From assembly GCA_973895155.1 (NCBI GenBank), contig OZ316899.1, positions 6,882,001 to 6,946,000 on the forward strand: DNA of 64,000 nt, in the 5' to 3' direction. The stretch's first letter is position 1; the number at the start of each line of letters is the position of its first letter. Of the stretch, positions 54,057 through 64,000 are shown one piece after another. Below the pieces are notes generated by a model that was not told where the DNA came from, did not search any database, and was given only the letters and a program-made list of their open reading frames with translations. A program made the position numbers and the translations under genes. This stretch comes from Marsupella aquatica. Its lineage: Eukaryota > Marchantiophyta.

Positions 54057-55000
54057 TTCCTCATGTGACTCCTCCAATGGTGGAACATCTACTGCATGCG
54101 CATTACCCTCAATCAAATCATCAGGTCCAATAATTACACCACTCAATGCTGCCAAAGACAAGAGTGTGGATTTAGGGCCTCCCACAGGTCCACTAAATCT
54201 CACTGGCAACCTATTCAATCGAGCATCTCCTAACTGCCAATCAGGTCTATATGACACTGATTCATCCCAAAAATCAAGAATAAATCCCTGGGGTAGAGCA
54301 CTGTACATCCCACCAACACATCATATGACTCTACCTTAGTCAAAATAGCTCGCGCCTGTATCTGTAAGCTATCTGTAGCATGACCTTCCTGAATCCTCAA
54401 ATCAAGTGATCTCCTGGTGATATGCTATGTAGGTGTAGGTTCCCCCAATGAAGTCTGAATGGGAAACGGACAATCCTCCAAATCCTCTGGATGCAATCCC
54501 AATCCATGTATGGCAGACTTTCCCAACATCAAGGGCTGAGCACCAGTATCCAATAACACTCTCTGGCTGGTATACTACTCCAGAAGGCCAAACTAATCAG
54601 AAGATATCACTCCGATTATCCAATGACACAACACTAGGTTTAAACCTAGTCCTCTCAAATGCAGGGCGTGCTGGTAAATCCACCAACCTTGTTGCTGCTG
54701 CATGCCATGTCTCACTAGTAGCAGTAGGTGGCATGGTCTTCATTGCTTCAACACTGCAAGCTGCTTCTGCATGGGAAGCAACCACTAGAGGGTCCTCACA
54801 GAGTGTAGCTGCCAATCTGAACACTTCTGCAGGACCAACTCCCAAGTTTAGCATGTCTGTCGCTGAAAATAATGAGGTGCGTACGATGGCAGTAGCCGCC
54901 CCCAACAGGGTACCTGTCATCCCTGCTGCATCATTACCTGATTCTGCCAACCTACCCACACCAGGGTTTGCCCGAACCGGGTTCATAGAGGCAGTCTAAA
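54057..55000 (-). pseudogene. gypsy-like protease region upstream of the methyltransferase
   Basis: From 54986 a frame (MNPVRANPGVGRLAESGNDA) leads, after a frameshift near 54590, to VLLDTGAQPLMLGKSAIHGL (protease Asp-Thr-Gly). Next come SYDVLVGCTVLYP and the frame 54308-54057 (FWDESVSYRPDWQLGDARL). This is the retropepsin order. It lies between gag and the methyltransferase on the same strand, so Gag, protease and methyltransferase appear to belong to one polyprotein. A TAG at 54054 separates it from the methyltransferase (GAA-TAG, expected CAG). Confidence 0.65.
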
Positions 55001-56680
55001 CTATCTCTGACAATGTAAAAGACTAAGGAAGCTTTGTCCGCCGACGTGCATCCCCCTCTGTGGATCTAACTCCACTACTGCTCCTTGGAGCTCAAGAGCT
55101 TTGGCTGCCCCACGTGTCAAAGCTGCTAATGCATCAATATGTGCAGTGCCACACATGAATCCCATGGTGGCAAGGTCTCCATCAGCTCCATAAGATGTGG
55201 AAGGACCATGGGATGTGGAAGGTCCATAGGATGTAAATGCCCCATCACCAGAAGTAGGTCTCACTTGGGAACTAGCCATGGCAGCTAGCTGTTGCTCCAA
55301 TTGAGCAATCTTAGCATCCTTTGGATCTATGGTCACAGCAGGGGCAGTGTCACCTCCCAGTCTCCCTGCATGTGGCATGCCACGACCACGTCCACCACCT
55401 CTACCTCCTCCTCTTCCCTGATCATGTGTACAGGATCCTCCTCTCCGTAACTCAGGATGGAGTGAGAAACACCTATCCTTGGCGTGTCCAGGGGTTCCAC
55501 AATGTTCACATTGTCGCTGATCAGGCATTGATGCTCCCCTTGATCCTCTATGATCTGGGCAATATCTTTGTGCATGATCCCCACCATAGGTCCAACATCC
55601 TGATTGTTGTCCAGCATAAGAGGGCACAGGTCTCTAGCTCATAGACTCTCGTGTAGTAGGCTTCTCCATCTGGCTCTTCCATGCAGTAGGTTGTGGTGTG
55701 GATGTAGATGCAGCCTTTGGTGCTTCCTTGGCAAATCCGGAAGTCACCACCTTCTCATTCACTATATTGAGCTCAATGCGCTCAGAAAGTGTAAAAACAA
55801 CTGCTAATGTGGGATTTGCATCCCTAAGCAGAGTGATATCTCTCACCCTGCGTCGCAATTCTCTATCCAGAATTGCATACCAAAACTGGACTGCCTGAGC
55901 CTCTTTCACTCCTTTGGTGACAGTGATCAATCTGCACATACGAGTGTATGCCTCATGTAGGCTTTCTCCAGCCTTGCGCTGAAACTCCTGGAGACCCTTC
56001 AACTTATCAGTTCTCACACCCTGATAGTTTTGCTTTGGTGCCTCAAAGAATTCCACCATAGGGTTAAATGCTGGTGCAACTCCAGTCCCTATCACAATCA
56101 CATCGCAAGAGTAGCAATGGATGCTGCTGGAGTGCTACTGGTGGATGGTGTGCCACTCTGGCTAGTGCTGCTAGAAGAAGCAGCAGCTACGGCAATGGGT
56201 TGGGCAGCCGCACTAGTGCCATAGGTGATGGACACGTAATTAGGCGACCAATGCTGCCTCCATGCCTCAATCTCAACCAAATGAGCCTTTCAAAACTCAT
56301 GATAGTCATCCATGGGTGGCCCCTCCAAATGCTGAAATAATCCCTTCCATACCATGAAAGGGGTAAACAACGTGGCGTTACGCAATGTCTGCATATCGCA
56401 CCACGTATCAAACTCCTGGATGAAGTCATCTAGATCAATCGTGCCAACTACACCAGAGTATCATTGTGGACCGTTTGTAGCCCCGTACATCTCGTCCATA
56501 TCCCATAACAAAGGTGCAACCACCTGATGATGAGGAGAACTGGTCACTGAGTCCTTGTCGGAATCATTGTCTAAAGCTGCACTGCTGACTGCTACCAAAG
56601 CCACTGGCCAAAACTGCGCCCCACTCCGAGTGAAACCGGTCCGTTGTCCATCGGGTAACCCAACAGCACCAAAAGAATCT
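55001..56680 (-). pseudogene. gypsy-like Gag of the methyltransferase-bearing element
   Basis: The Gag domain is pieced from frames at 56680-56187 (DLDDFIQEFDTWCDMQTL, FMVWKGLFQHLEG) and 56101-55634 (KLKGLQEFQRKAGESLHEAY, AQAVQFWYAILDRELRRRV). The 55627-55001 part has a knuckle C-x2-C-x4-H-x4-C (CEHCGTPGHAKDRC) followed by FSLHPELR, then a Gly/Arg-rich stretch and a coiled-coil segment (AKIAQLEQQLAAM). The tail lies next to the protease. Several stops and frame changes interrupt it. Confidence 0.7.
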
Positions 56681-57409
56681 AACCTAATCTATATGCTAAC
56701 CCTAAAGGCAATCTGTCTCTATCAGCAACACAAGCACTCACCATGGTGTGTTGGGCATCACTCCAACATCACCAGGAGAGAAATATATAGCACAACTAGA
56801 ATGTCCGGTTGCAAACCTGGATCACTCCTATAGAATCAAGCGCCCACGCCAAACTAACATGGCACATAAACAAGAAGCATATATGGAGAGGATTCAATCA
56901 ACAAGAAGAGATTCACAATAACTCTCCACATCAATAGTGATCATACATCAATCAAACAATGTTCATAATGTTCAATGTAGGGCCTTAATAATAGGTCTCT
57001 CAATGTTCAATGTCGTAGCTAAGGATCCATGCACAATTGGTTCAATCCATGCATCTAGATGGATTCAGAGGCATCAAAAACCCTAATAGAGCCTATGATT
57101 TGGCCCAAAATGGCAATCTAAACAAATCAGAATACATATAAAATACCTAAGTGCTCATTCCATTAACATCAAAGTGGAAAGGAGTGTGTGTACACAAAAG
57201 CACTTAAGAACCACATAGTTAAGCGTGTGGGGAAGGAATAGCTTTGGGATGGGTGACCTCTCACTTGTAGTTATGCACCAAATTGGCCACTCCAATTTCA
57301 ACAGCTTGTAACTACTCACGTATCAGCAAGCTGGCTTGCTGGCCCGCCCGCTCCTGCTCCGCCCTCATGCCCCTTGTCCCGAGTAACCACGAGTTGCCTC
57401 GAAGCCTCG
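56681..57409. other. Leader or flank of the methyltransferase-bearing element
   Basis: No gene. It is upstream of gag on the minus strand. I did not recognise an LTR or primer-binding site. Confidence 0.4.
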
Positions 57410-58701
57410 AAGCGCCAAGACGAGCCAGAGAGTGAGCCATGGTAAGGTGGCTGCAGTATCCGGCTTACCCGTGGCCACCGTCGTAGTGGCCAAGTTGACC
57501 ATGCATTGCATTGGGGAGAATGTCCACAAGAACATCCTCCATCCAAAGCATGCGGCATACCTGAAGATCCAAGGGTTTGAACACCTCGCTGCCTTCGCTT
57601 TGAACACTTGCAGGTACTATAGGCAAGATATGACGGAGTTCATCTAGAACTTTGGCCAGGCCCGCCAACAGACCCGTGCGCACGGATGGGTAATGTCCCT
57701 GAATGAGGAGCGGCTTAAGCTCATTTTTGGCTTGTCTTGGCGCTTCGAGGCCAAACCGGGTGGAATCACAGGCCCACCCCAAGCCTGAGGCTGTAACCCC
57801 AAAGGAAGCCACGGTACCCTTTGCGCCTGTCCAATTGGATCCCCTTTCTAGACACCCATCCCCAGCTACCCTTACTACCCCGGAGCTGGATGTAACAACC
57901 CTAGCCTCTGCCTGGGTGGAGGTCTGTCCTTGGCCAAACCCGAGTGGTCATAGCTTGGTGAACCCAAAACTTGTTGCACCGGGCACGTATTTGAATGGGT
58001 TGTTGGGCAACTTCTCCCAACAGATTAGTCAGAAAATGGGAGACTTCATGGCCCGCAAGGTGGCCTACTTCTTTAGCCAAGAGCTAGTGGCGGCGGTGAA
58101 AGCAGGACGAGCATAGGCTAAAGCCACAACAAAGATTGAGCGGTACCGGGTTGAAGCAGCCCAACTCTTAGACGAAGCTTCACACCGGGAGACCGAGTTA
58201 CAACTTATCTGGCCTCAACTTATGACCGCCCTTGCCCAGGTCACCAACACTGAAGCCAAGTTAACCTTGGCCAAGCAAGCCGGAGCCAAAAAGGACGCCA
58301 AAATCTCACGGCTCCGGGCCCAGATTGGCAGCTTGAAAGGGTAAGCTATAATCTGGCAAAAATATGTAGAGGAGGCCAACGCTCAAGCCCAAAGGGATAC
58401 AACCAAAGTGGACGCCTTGAAAGCAAAGATGGCATGGCTTCAACAGGAAGCCGCTAAACAGGACCAACTAGTGGCGCAACTAACAAGCGATGCCCAACAA
58501 TTGGAAGAGGCGTGCCAGGAGGCAGCAAAGGAGACGGATGCAATGAAGCGGGAGAACGAGTCTCTCCTGGCCGGGCCAAGTCCAAATTCTCAAGCAGGAC
58601 GCCAATCGGCTGAGGAGGCAATGGGATGGCCGCTCCAAGTCCCACTTGGGTGGGTTTGGCAAACGTGCCAGACATTAGGCGGCACGGCAAATTTAGAATA
58701 G
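57410..58701 (+). pseudogene. Coiled-coil retroelement protein, second family member
   Basis: A short frame (57432-57647) with PVATVVVAKLTMHCIGENVH and, beyond a TAG, LNEERLKLIFGLSWRFEAKP resembles the mobile-domain-like phrase at 15.8 kb. A second frame from 57703 holds a Pro-rich linker and FSQELVAAVKAGRA. After TAG at 58114 (expected Gln) it becomes heptad-rich (IERYRVEAAQLLDEASHRE ... QQEAAKQDQLVAQLTSDAQQ) to 58701. A TAA near 58342 also interrupts it. Same domain plan as 14941-18457. Likely Gag-like structural protein of a retroelement; function unproven. Confidence 0.5.
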
Positions 58702-60239
58702 CGTAGGTTTAGGCACGAAAATCGGACACTGCAGACAAGCGCCAAAACTAGTTAGTGGCGCTGTCAACCTTTCTTTAGCATAGCATCTTAGGGTAATGAC
58801 AAGCTGTTTCACGGCCTGGCATTTAGCAGAAATTAGGATAGGCTAGGATTAGTGCACGTGACCATTCCAGGCCACGGCTCTTAGTTAGTATTTAGAGCAC
58901 CCCCGGTAGAGGCAACGGGAGGGGGGACTTTAGGTTTTGAACCGGGTATCCGTGGATGTGCGGGGAGTCCTGACCTTAGTGAATAGAGGAGTACTGCAGA
59001 GTGAGGGTATGACTAATCTCGTTGGGCAAGTGTGGAGCCGAGCTCCGTTGTAGTGTACACCTCCCTGCCATTGGGTATTTGTTCCCAAAGAAGTTGAGTC
59101 AACCACACATGTACGTGTGACGGATTTGTAATTGAAAGTCTTTTCCCCACCATTTCCTTTGTGTAAACCAAGATTGTATGGTATGTAATCTATTATTTTC
59201 ATAAGTCTCGTATACGGGTATTGCTTGGCCAAACGCATTGTACGAGCTACGCACAGGGTGATGGCTGCGGATAGTGGTTGCAAGCCCGGGTTAGATATCC
59301 GTATCATCGGATCCGGATCATAGGCGAATAAAGCAAAGACTTAGAAGTCCTTAAGCTAGGGTTGATCCCATAGTCAACTTAAGGTACGTTCCGGCGACGG
59401 AATACAAAACATACCTATGATGTGCATAGACATAAAATTGGACAAGAGTAGCGTCAAGTTACGAGATTAAGTACAGTTTGCACATCCCTCCTTGCCCGAA
59501 CCCTCAATATTTACAAAGCCGATGGCTGCCTAAGCCAAAATCCGCATAAGGGCGACGCTTTTGGTGTGACATAGCCTTTGTTTGGGCGCTAGATGGAGGG
59601 GGCACTTTGAGTTGTGGTCAGAGTGGAGACATGTGCATATGTACATTGTCACGGGACCCTGGGCCCCAGTGAGTTGTTATTTACTATGTAAAGGGTAGAT
59701 GCCCGTCACTCGTTCTCAAGTTGTGTACCTAAGAAGATTGACTAGCAAACAAGAGAGTAAGTTAGTAGCCTCGGGGGTTTCACTTCCACAAAAATGGCAC
59801 ATCACGTGTGACGAAAGATAGGGTCATTTTCTTGGTTTGAAGAGAAGACTTAAGAATTTTTGCAGAAGAACAATAGGGTCTTTTAAATTCAATTTTGAGA
59901 CTTATAAGAACATTAGGGTATTTCTAATCAAAGTTTTAGAATATTCCAAGAATATTCCAACTTTATAGGGGTTGAAAAATTAAAAAAATCTTACATTTTA
60001 GGGGGTCCAAGGCTTAAAAACGTCGCAGGCAATGGGGAGGCATCCTTATAGTGAGGCCCCCGAGTCAGTAGCAAGCTTGGAGTCATTAGATTCAGAGGAT
60101 TTGCAATCACCTTGATGAATGAATATCCCACTAGGACCATCGGGGTCCAGTTTGACAGGCCCTGTCCCGGGCTCGGTTGCACCTCCGCCAATGCCCCAAC
60201 CAACACCTATGGCGGCAGCACCTCCAGTTGTAGCTCGTG
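58702..60239 (+). other. Noncoding: probable LTR of the coiled-coil element, then gypsy-4 leader
   Basis: No gene. TTCCGGCGACGGAATACAAAA near 59390 is related to the 19.1-kb block and its inverted copy near 63515. From about 60112 sequence leads into a Pro/Ala-rich stretch before the gypsy-4 Gag. Confidence 0.45.
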
Positions 60240-62275
60240 CGGCCTGAGCTCCTCCGCCAGTATCACAATGATCAAGGTTCTATTACCGACCATTCAAAGG
60301 ACGTCATGGGGACAATCCGGACGAATGGTTGGATGAATTTGAGGCCACCGCCAAAGCTAATGGTGCCATTAAGTTGACAGTTCTTCTAGGAGTAATGCAA
60401 GGAGAAGCCCGCCCATGGTACAACTTGCTACAACCCGAGATCACCTGGCCACAATTCCAAGCAGCATTGCTACAAGAGTTTTGTGCAATCAAAGCAGAGT
60501 CGCGCTCCTTGTTGAAAATTGGCCATCTTTGCATGGGGAAGGAGTCCCTCTGAAAGTTCATTCAGAAGTTCCAGAAGCTCGCGGCCAAGATTCAACCTAG
60601 ACCGGGCAATGCCCTCAAGCTTACCTGGTTTCTACAAGGGTTGCCTACGGATATGCAATTCTGGGTCCGACAGAATAACCCAATGTCCATGCAGGTGGCC
60701 ATAGCATGTGCCAAACCATACAGGGAGTCTACTTATATTTCCTGACAAAGCCAATGGGCACGACGCAAGAAGAAGTACCAGACCTTCAGCAACACTGATT
60801 TTGAATCAGATGACGAGAAGAAGAAGAAGTGCAAGGAAAAGAAAAAGCATCAGTCAACTTTGTCTAGCTCTATTTACATTCTTGTTTGTTAGAAAGAGCC
60901 GCTAAAATGTCAGACCAGACTGGTGCGAGTAGCTTGACCGCACTACCTGTGATTGAAACACAAGCTTCGTCGGCGTTGAGATTAGACTTTGGTTTCCTGC
61001 TGATTGTCCAATCCCTGAGATGGTTACTGCTCAAGTTTGGATTCAACTTCATCCAGCGGCTCCCCCACAGCGAGCTCATCAAGTAGTGACTTGGAGAGCA
61101 AGCTTAGAGGCAAAAAAAAGAAGTGGCGCTCTAAGAAAGAGGAGAAAATCAAGCCCCACGCTTGAAGAGCTATACCGGATCCAAAGGCTGCTGAAGTAGA
61201 TAAACTGAATGAGATCACCAATTTCCTAAAAACATTGTTGGTACATCTTGCAAAGAAACCCGTGGAGAAGAAGAAGCCACCAGAAACTCAAGCACATGCG
61301 TGGTGCACTAAGTGCTTCCAATCGAGGCATGTTGTGCAAGAATGCCCGAGGTGGAAGAATTGAGTTCATCAAGTGGAGTTGGATGATGTCGACAGCCTAG
61401 GCCTAGACCTAGAGTCCACAGAGTACTTCTTTGAGGACCCCATAGACTTAGTTATCAAATCTCCATGAGAGGTCCTCAAAATTTAGCTGGGAGGACAGCG
61501 TACGCGTACCCTAATGGTAGTTGGGGATTGCAAGTCATAAATAATCCGAGTATTCCTCCAAAACCAGGGATTTGGCAATCTCCGGTTTGTTACAATTGTG
61601 AGAAGCCCGCCACTTTGCAAGAGAATGCACCAAGCAAAGACGGCAAGGAGATGGCACAAGCATGCCGTTGTGCCAAGTATGTAAGCCCTGAAGCTCATTC
61701 TACAGCTAATTGCCCACTAGTAATAGCAGCCCAAGCAAATGCATCCCGACCAGCGCAACTGGGACCAGGTCCAAGCGATGTGATGGTGCAAATGATAGAC
61801 ATGGAATGGCAAGATGATACAACCAAGTGGGTCAACCTGGTCGATGTAATGGAACAACCCACTCCTTCCGACAAAGCCGAATGCTACCGAGTATCGACCG
61901 GCTGAATGGAAGCAAGAAAAGCAAGAAGAAAAATGTTGCAAGAATCCAGACACCACACCGGTACGACCCACGGTGGAAATCCCTCCCAAGGAAGATGACA
62001 ATTACCGTTGGGATGATCCGAAGCTATTTTATCCTTGTATTGAGGAGTTGGTGAAACAACAGTTGGAGGCGTACAAAGCACGGGAATACCAAAAGGCGAT
62101 TGATAAGGATCTAAAAGCAGCCAAAGCTGCCCAACGAGAAGAACAAGAGAAGAGGGAGACCAAGGCAAAGCTATGGCCCATGGAGGAAAAGAAGGGAGAG
62201 TACGACATTTGGCAAGACATGAAGAGTTGCCCAGTCACAGTAATGGTCGGACATGTGGTAGAGTGGTCAGATTGT
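60240..62275 (+). pseudogene. Ty3/gypsy Gag (gypsy-4)
   Basis: A capsid-type Gag domain: FYYRPFKGRHGDNPDEWLDE, LTVLLGVMQGEARPWYNLL, ITWPQFQAALLQEF, WFLQGLPTDMQFWV. It is followed by a Lys-rich linker, a first knuckle (CTKCFQSRHVVQEC, about 61300) and a second, frameshifted knuckle pair near 61590-61720 (CYNCEKP ... FARECTKQRR ... CQVCK ... ANCP). A Glu/Lys-rich helix ends at 62275 (KQQLEAYKAREYQKAIDKD). Stops at about 60551, 60743 and 60890 and several frame changes. Downstream pol is not seen. Confidence 0.7.
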
Positions 62276-63046
62276 TAAATAACACTTTAACTTCTAAAGA
62301 CCTGAATTCGTTCCCTGTAAGAGTTAGTGAAAAGTGAATTGGTACTGAAAAGAACAAATAAGATGTTGATTTGGTATAACCTCGCTAGGGAGTTCTCTCT
62401 CTAGAGGATTGATAGCAATCAATGAAGAAAACTAACAAGTAAAGAAAAGGGCATGAAAAAGACTAGTGAGAATATCCTTTCAATTGGTCTGGAGCATAAG
62501 GTAATGTAATCTAATGACCTCCAGAAAATCAACAGGACCCTGGTTTCTTAAGATTCAGAATACATTAGAGCTTAAACTGTAGCCAAATTTTAGAATGGAT
62601 AACCACATTAAATAGAAATTGCAATGGAGAACAACAACTATGAATCCAAGAATTCTTTCAGGTCAACAAAGTAGGACGGTACTGAAATTCTTGATTTAAT
62701 AACTTCTCAACACTACAATCACTAAATTGTCAAGTAGTTTCTCAATTTGATTTCGATTGATGGTCATGGAAATTGAAATTGAAATATCACAACAATGGTA
62801 CTTGAATGTCACACAGAATTCAACATGAAGTAAGTCAAATCTCCATCAAATTATCAAAATAGAGTCTCAAAATTACAGGCTCAACAGGAGCACCTAAGGA
62901 GGAGCTATGAGGCTTCCAATAGAAACTGAAAAGCTGAAAAAGAAAGTTAACTATCATCCTACTTAAGATGCTAGAGGAAAAGGGGGAAACATCCCAAAAG
63001 ACAAAGTGCCATCTCCGGTTTTCATGGGAAAAAATAACTGTCATTA
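62276..63046. other. AT-rich noncoding stretch
   Basis: No gene or known repeat recognised. Confidence 0.5.
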
Positions 63047-63134
63047 AAATCCGGAAATGAGTATGAGGCAAAAATCCGGAAATGATAACAAAGGAAGATC
63101 CGGAAATGAGTGTAAGGCAAAATCCGGAAACTGA
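63047..63134. repeat. Short tandem repeat, about 24.5-bp unit, four copies
   Basis: ATCCGGAAATGA occurs at 63049, 63074 and 63098, with ATCCGGAAACTGA at 63122. Spacers resemble GTATGAGGCAAAA. Confidence 0.85.
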
Positions 63135-63264
63135 TTTCCGGTACTACTAAACGCGGATTTAGATCCTAGTCGGACCCATAAATGCTACCAGAGTGGAGAT
63201 GATGACAACCGGACTGCAATTGAGCATCTCGGCAACCTCCCCAACCAGTTCCTCTAGTTGCTTC

Positions 63265-63772
63265 GTGTGGTGCGTCCCATGGCTCCCTAAACCCAAGAAA
63301 CCCCCTTGCACAAGCCGATTCCCGTAGGTTTCGCTCTTGGCGAGGCCGGTTCTGCAGCTTATCGGCCTGGGACGCTGCTAACTCTCTTCTACTAACATGT
63401 TACACACATATACTGGACAGATCCTTCATCGGGTCATGAGATAAGTAGCCGGCCTATTCTATGTCTTCCCTTGTCTTCCTCTCCTGGTCTTCCTTTAGGT
63501 ATGTTTGGATTCCGCCACCAGAATGATCCCCAATTGGCTTGGGTTAGTCGCTAAGACCTCTCTCAGCTTGACACATCCAACTCTTACTACCTTGCTTACT
63601 TCCCTTCTCTCTTGGTTGATGTGGGCAATCTTCAAACAAGTTAATGCGACACACAAATAGCAAAATGACTCCTTCTGACTGAGTTATACCACGCACTTGC
63701 CATACAAACAATTATTCTCATACACAAGATCTGCAAACTAAGTCGTGAGGCCAACTCTATTCAGCTCATTGT
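63265..63772 (-). repeat. Inverted copy of the LTR-like block at 18851-19360
   Basis: Reverse-complement matches along the whole segment: GTGTGGTGCGTCCCATGGCT; the block around ATCCTTCATCGGGTCATGAG; GCGGAATCCAAA-type sequence; and the end AGTTGGCCTCACG..TTAG. It abuts MULE copy 3 sequence, cutting its methyltransferase-like exon. Confidence 0.75.
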
Positions 63773-63784
63773 CTTATGTGATGC

Positions 63785-64000
63785 ATCTTCAGACGTTGCC
63801 AGAGGGACATACTTCGGGTCTTTCGGGATCTTCCCATTGAATTCAACTCGACAAAAGACATCCAGGCTTAAGTTGCAAACCTGGAAAAGAACAAAAAAAC
63901 CTCAATTAATGAATCCAGGAAGGCCAGCGAGATCGCTGTCAAAACAACCCACTAAATCCTGAAATTTTCACTCAAATCTCACCTCAATGTTCATGTCTGG
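63785..64000 (-). pseudogene. MULE copy 3: fragment of the ParB-methyltransferase-like gene
   Basis: On the minus strand, exon 3 ends at 63983 (DMNIE, donor GTGAGA) and exon 4 begins at 63880 after TTCTTTTCCAG. It reads VCNLSLDVFCRVEFNGKIPK, then DPKYVPLATSEDASHK. The copy 1 equivalent is MFTLRLDIFGRINGKCKIPK, then DPKFRPLSISEDRS. The intron (63881-63982, 102 bp) is at the same place and phase as copy 1 intron 3 (90 bp). The exon is cut near 63785 by the inverted LTR-like block; upstream exons lie beyond the window. Confidence 0.7.

Noticed and set aside
1-64000. tRNA, rRNA or host protein-coding genes
   Set aside because: I looked for cloverleaf-type and conserved host-gene signals and found none I could support; all recognised coding regions belong to mobile elements.

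Overview
The window looks like repeat-rich nuclear DNA of a land plant. The evidence is Ty1/copia and Ty3/gypsy elements, a plant-type L1 LINE with a DUF4283-like ORF1, spliceosomal introns, three TTTAGGG (plant telomere-type) units, and a plant retroelement family with a mobile-domain-like/coiled-coil protein. The mix (C5-methyltransferase-bearing retroelement, YIDD reverse transcriptase, SWIM-type MULE) would suit a fern, lycophyte or other large non-angiosperm genome, but that is inference. I see no ordinary host gene, tRNA or rRNA. Most coding regions are decayed, and many stops are TAG where CAG is expected.

Layout. 1-12.3 kb: a minus-strand gypsy element (protease, gag, LTR), a plus-strand chromovirus-type integrase and its LTR, with a complete copia element (6826-11790, TSD CTTGG) inside that LTR. 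12.3-20.4 kb: a gypsy gag fragment, then a minus-strand MULE copy (copy 2) split by a retroelement at about 14.69-19.5 kb. 21.1-23.4 kb: a decayed Penelope-like or related YIDD reverse transcriptase. 26.3-53.45 kb: a second copia element split by a large DNA transposon (MULE copy 1, 27108-49589), which is itself split by an 8-kb LINE (41435-49414, 17-bp TSD). 53.45-56.7 kb: a minus-strand gypsy-like element with gag, protease and a cytosine-C5 methyltransferase domain. 57.4-62.3 kb: a coiled-coil retroelement gene and a gypsy gag. 63.8-64.0 kb: the edge of a third MULE copy.

The main discovery candidate is the MULE family. It carries a transposase (GCM/WRKY-like zinc region, RNase H-fold core, SWIM finger). 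Copy 1 also carries a divergent five-exon gene joining a ParB-like N-terminal domain to a beta-class DNA methyltransferase-like domain. A 15-bp odd palindrome, TAGCGCC-N-GGCGCTA, occurs 20 times in copies 1 and 2, always in introns or spacers, and I found none elsewhere in the window. A DNA-binding/methyltransferase-like protein, a transposase and a dispersed palindrome on one element suggest a self-marking or self-partitioning transposon. That functional link is hypothesis; the gene layout, palindromes and boundaries are visible in the sequence.
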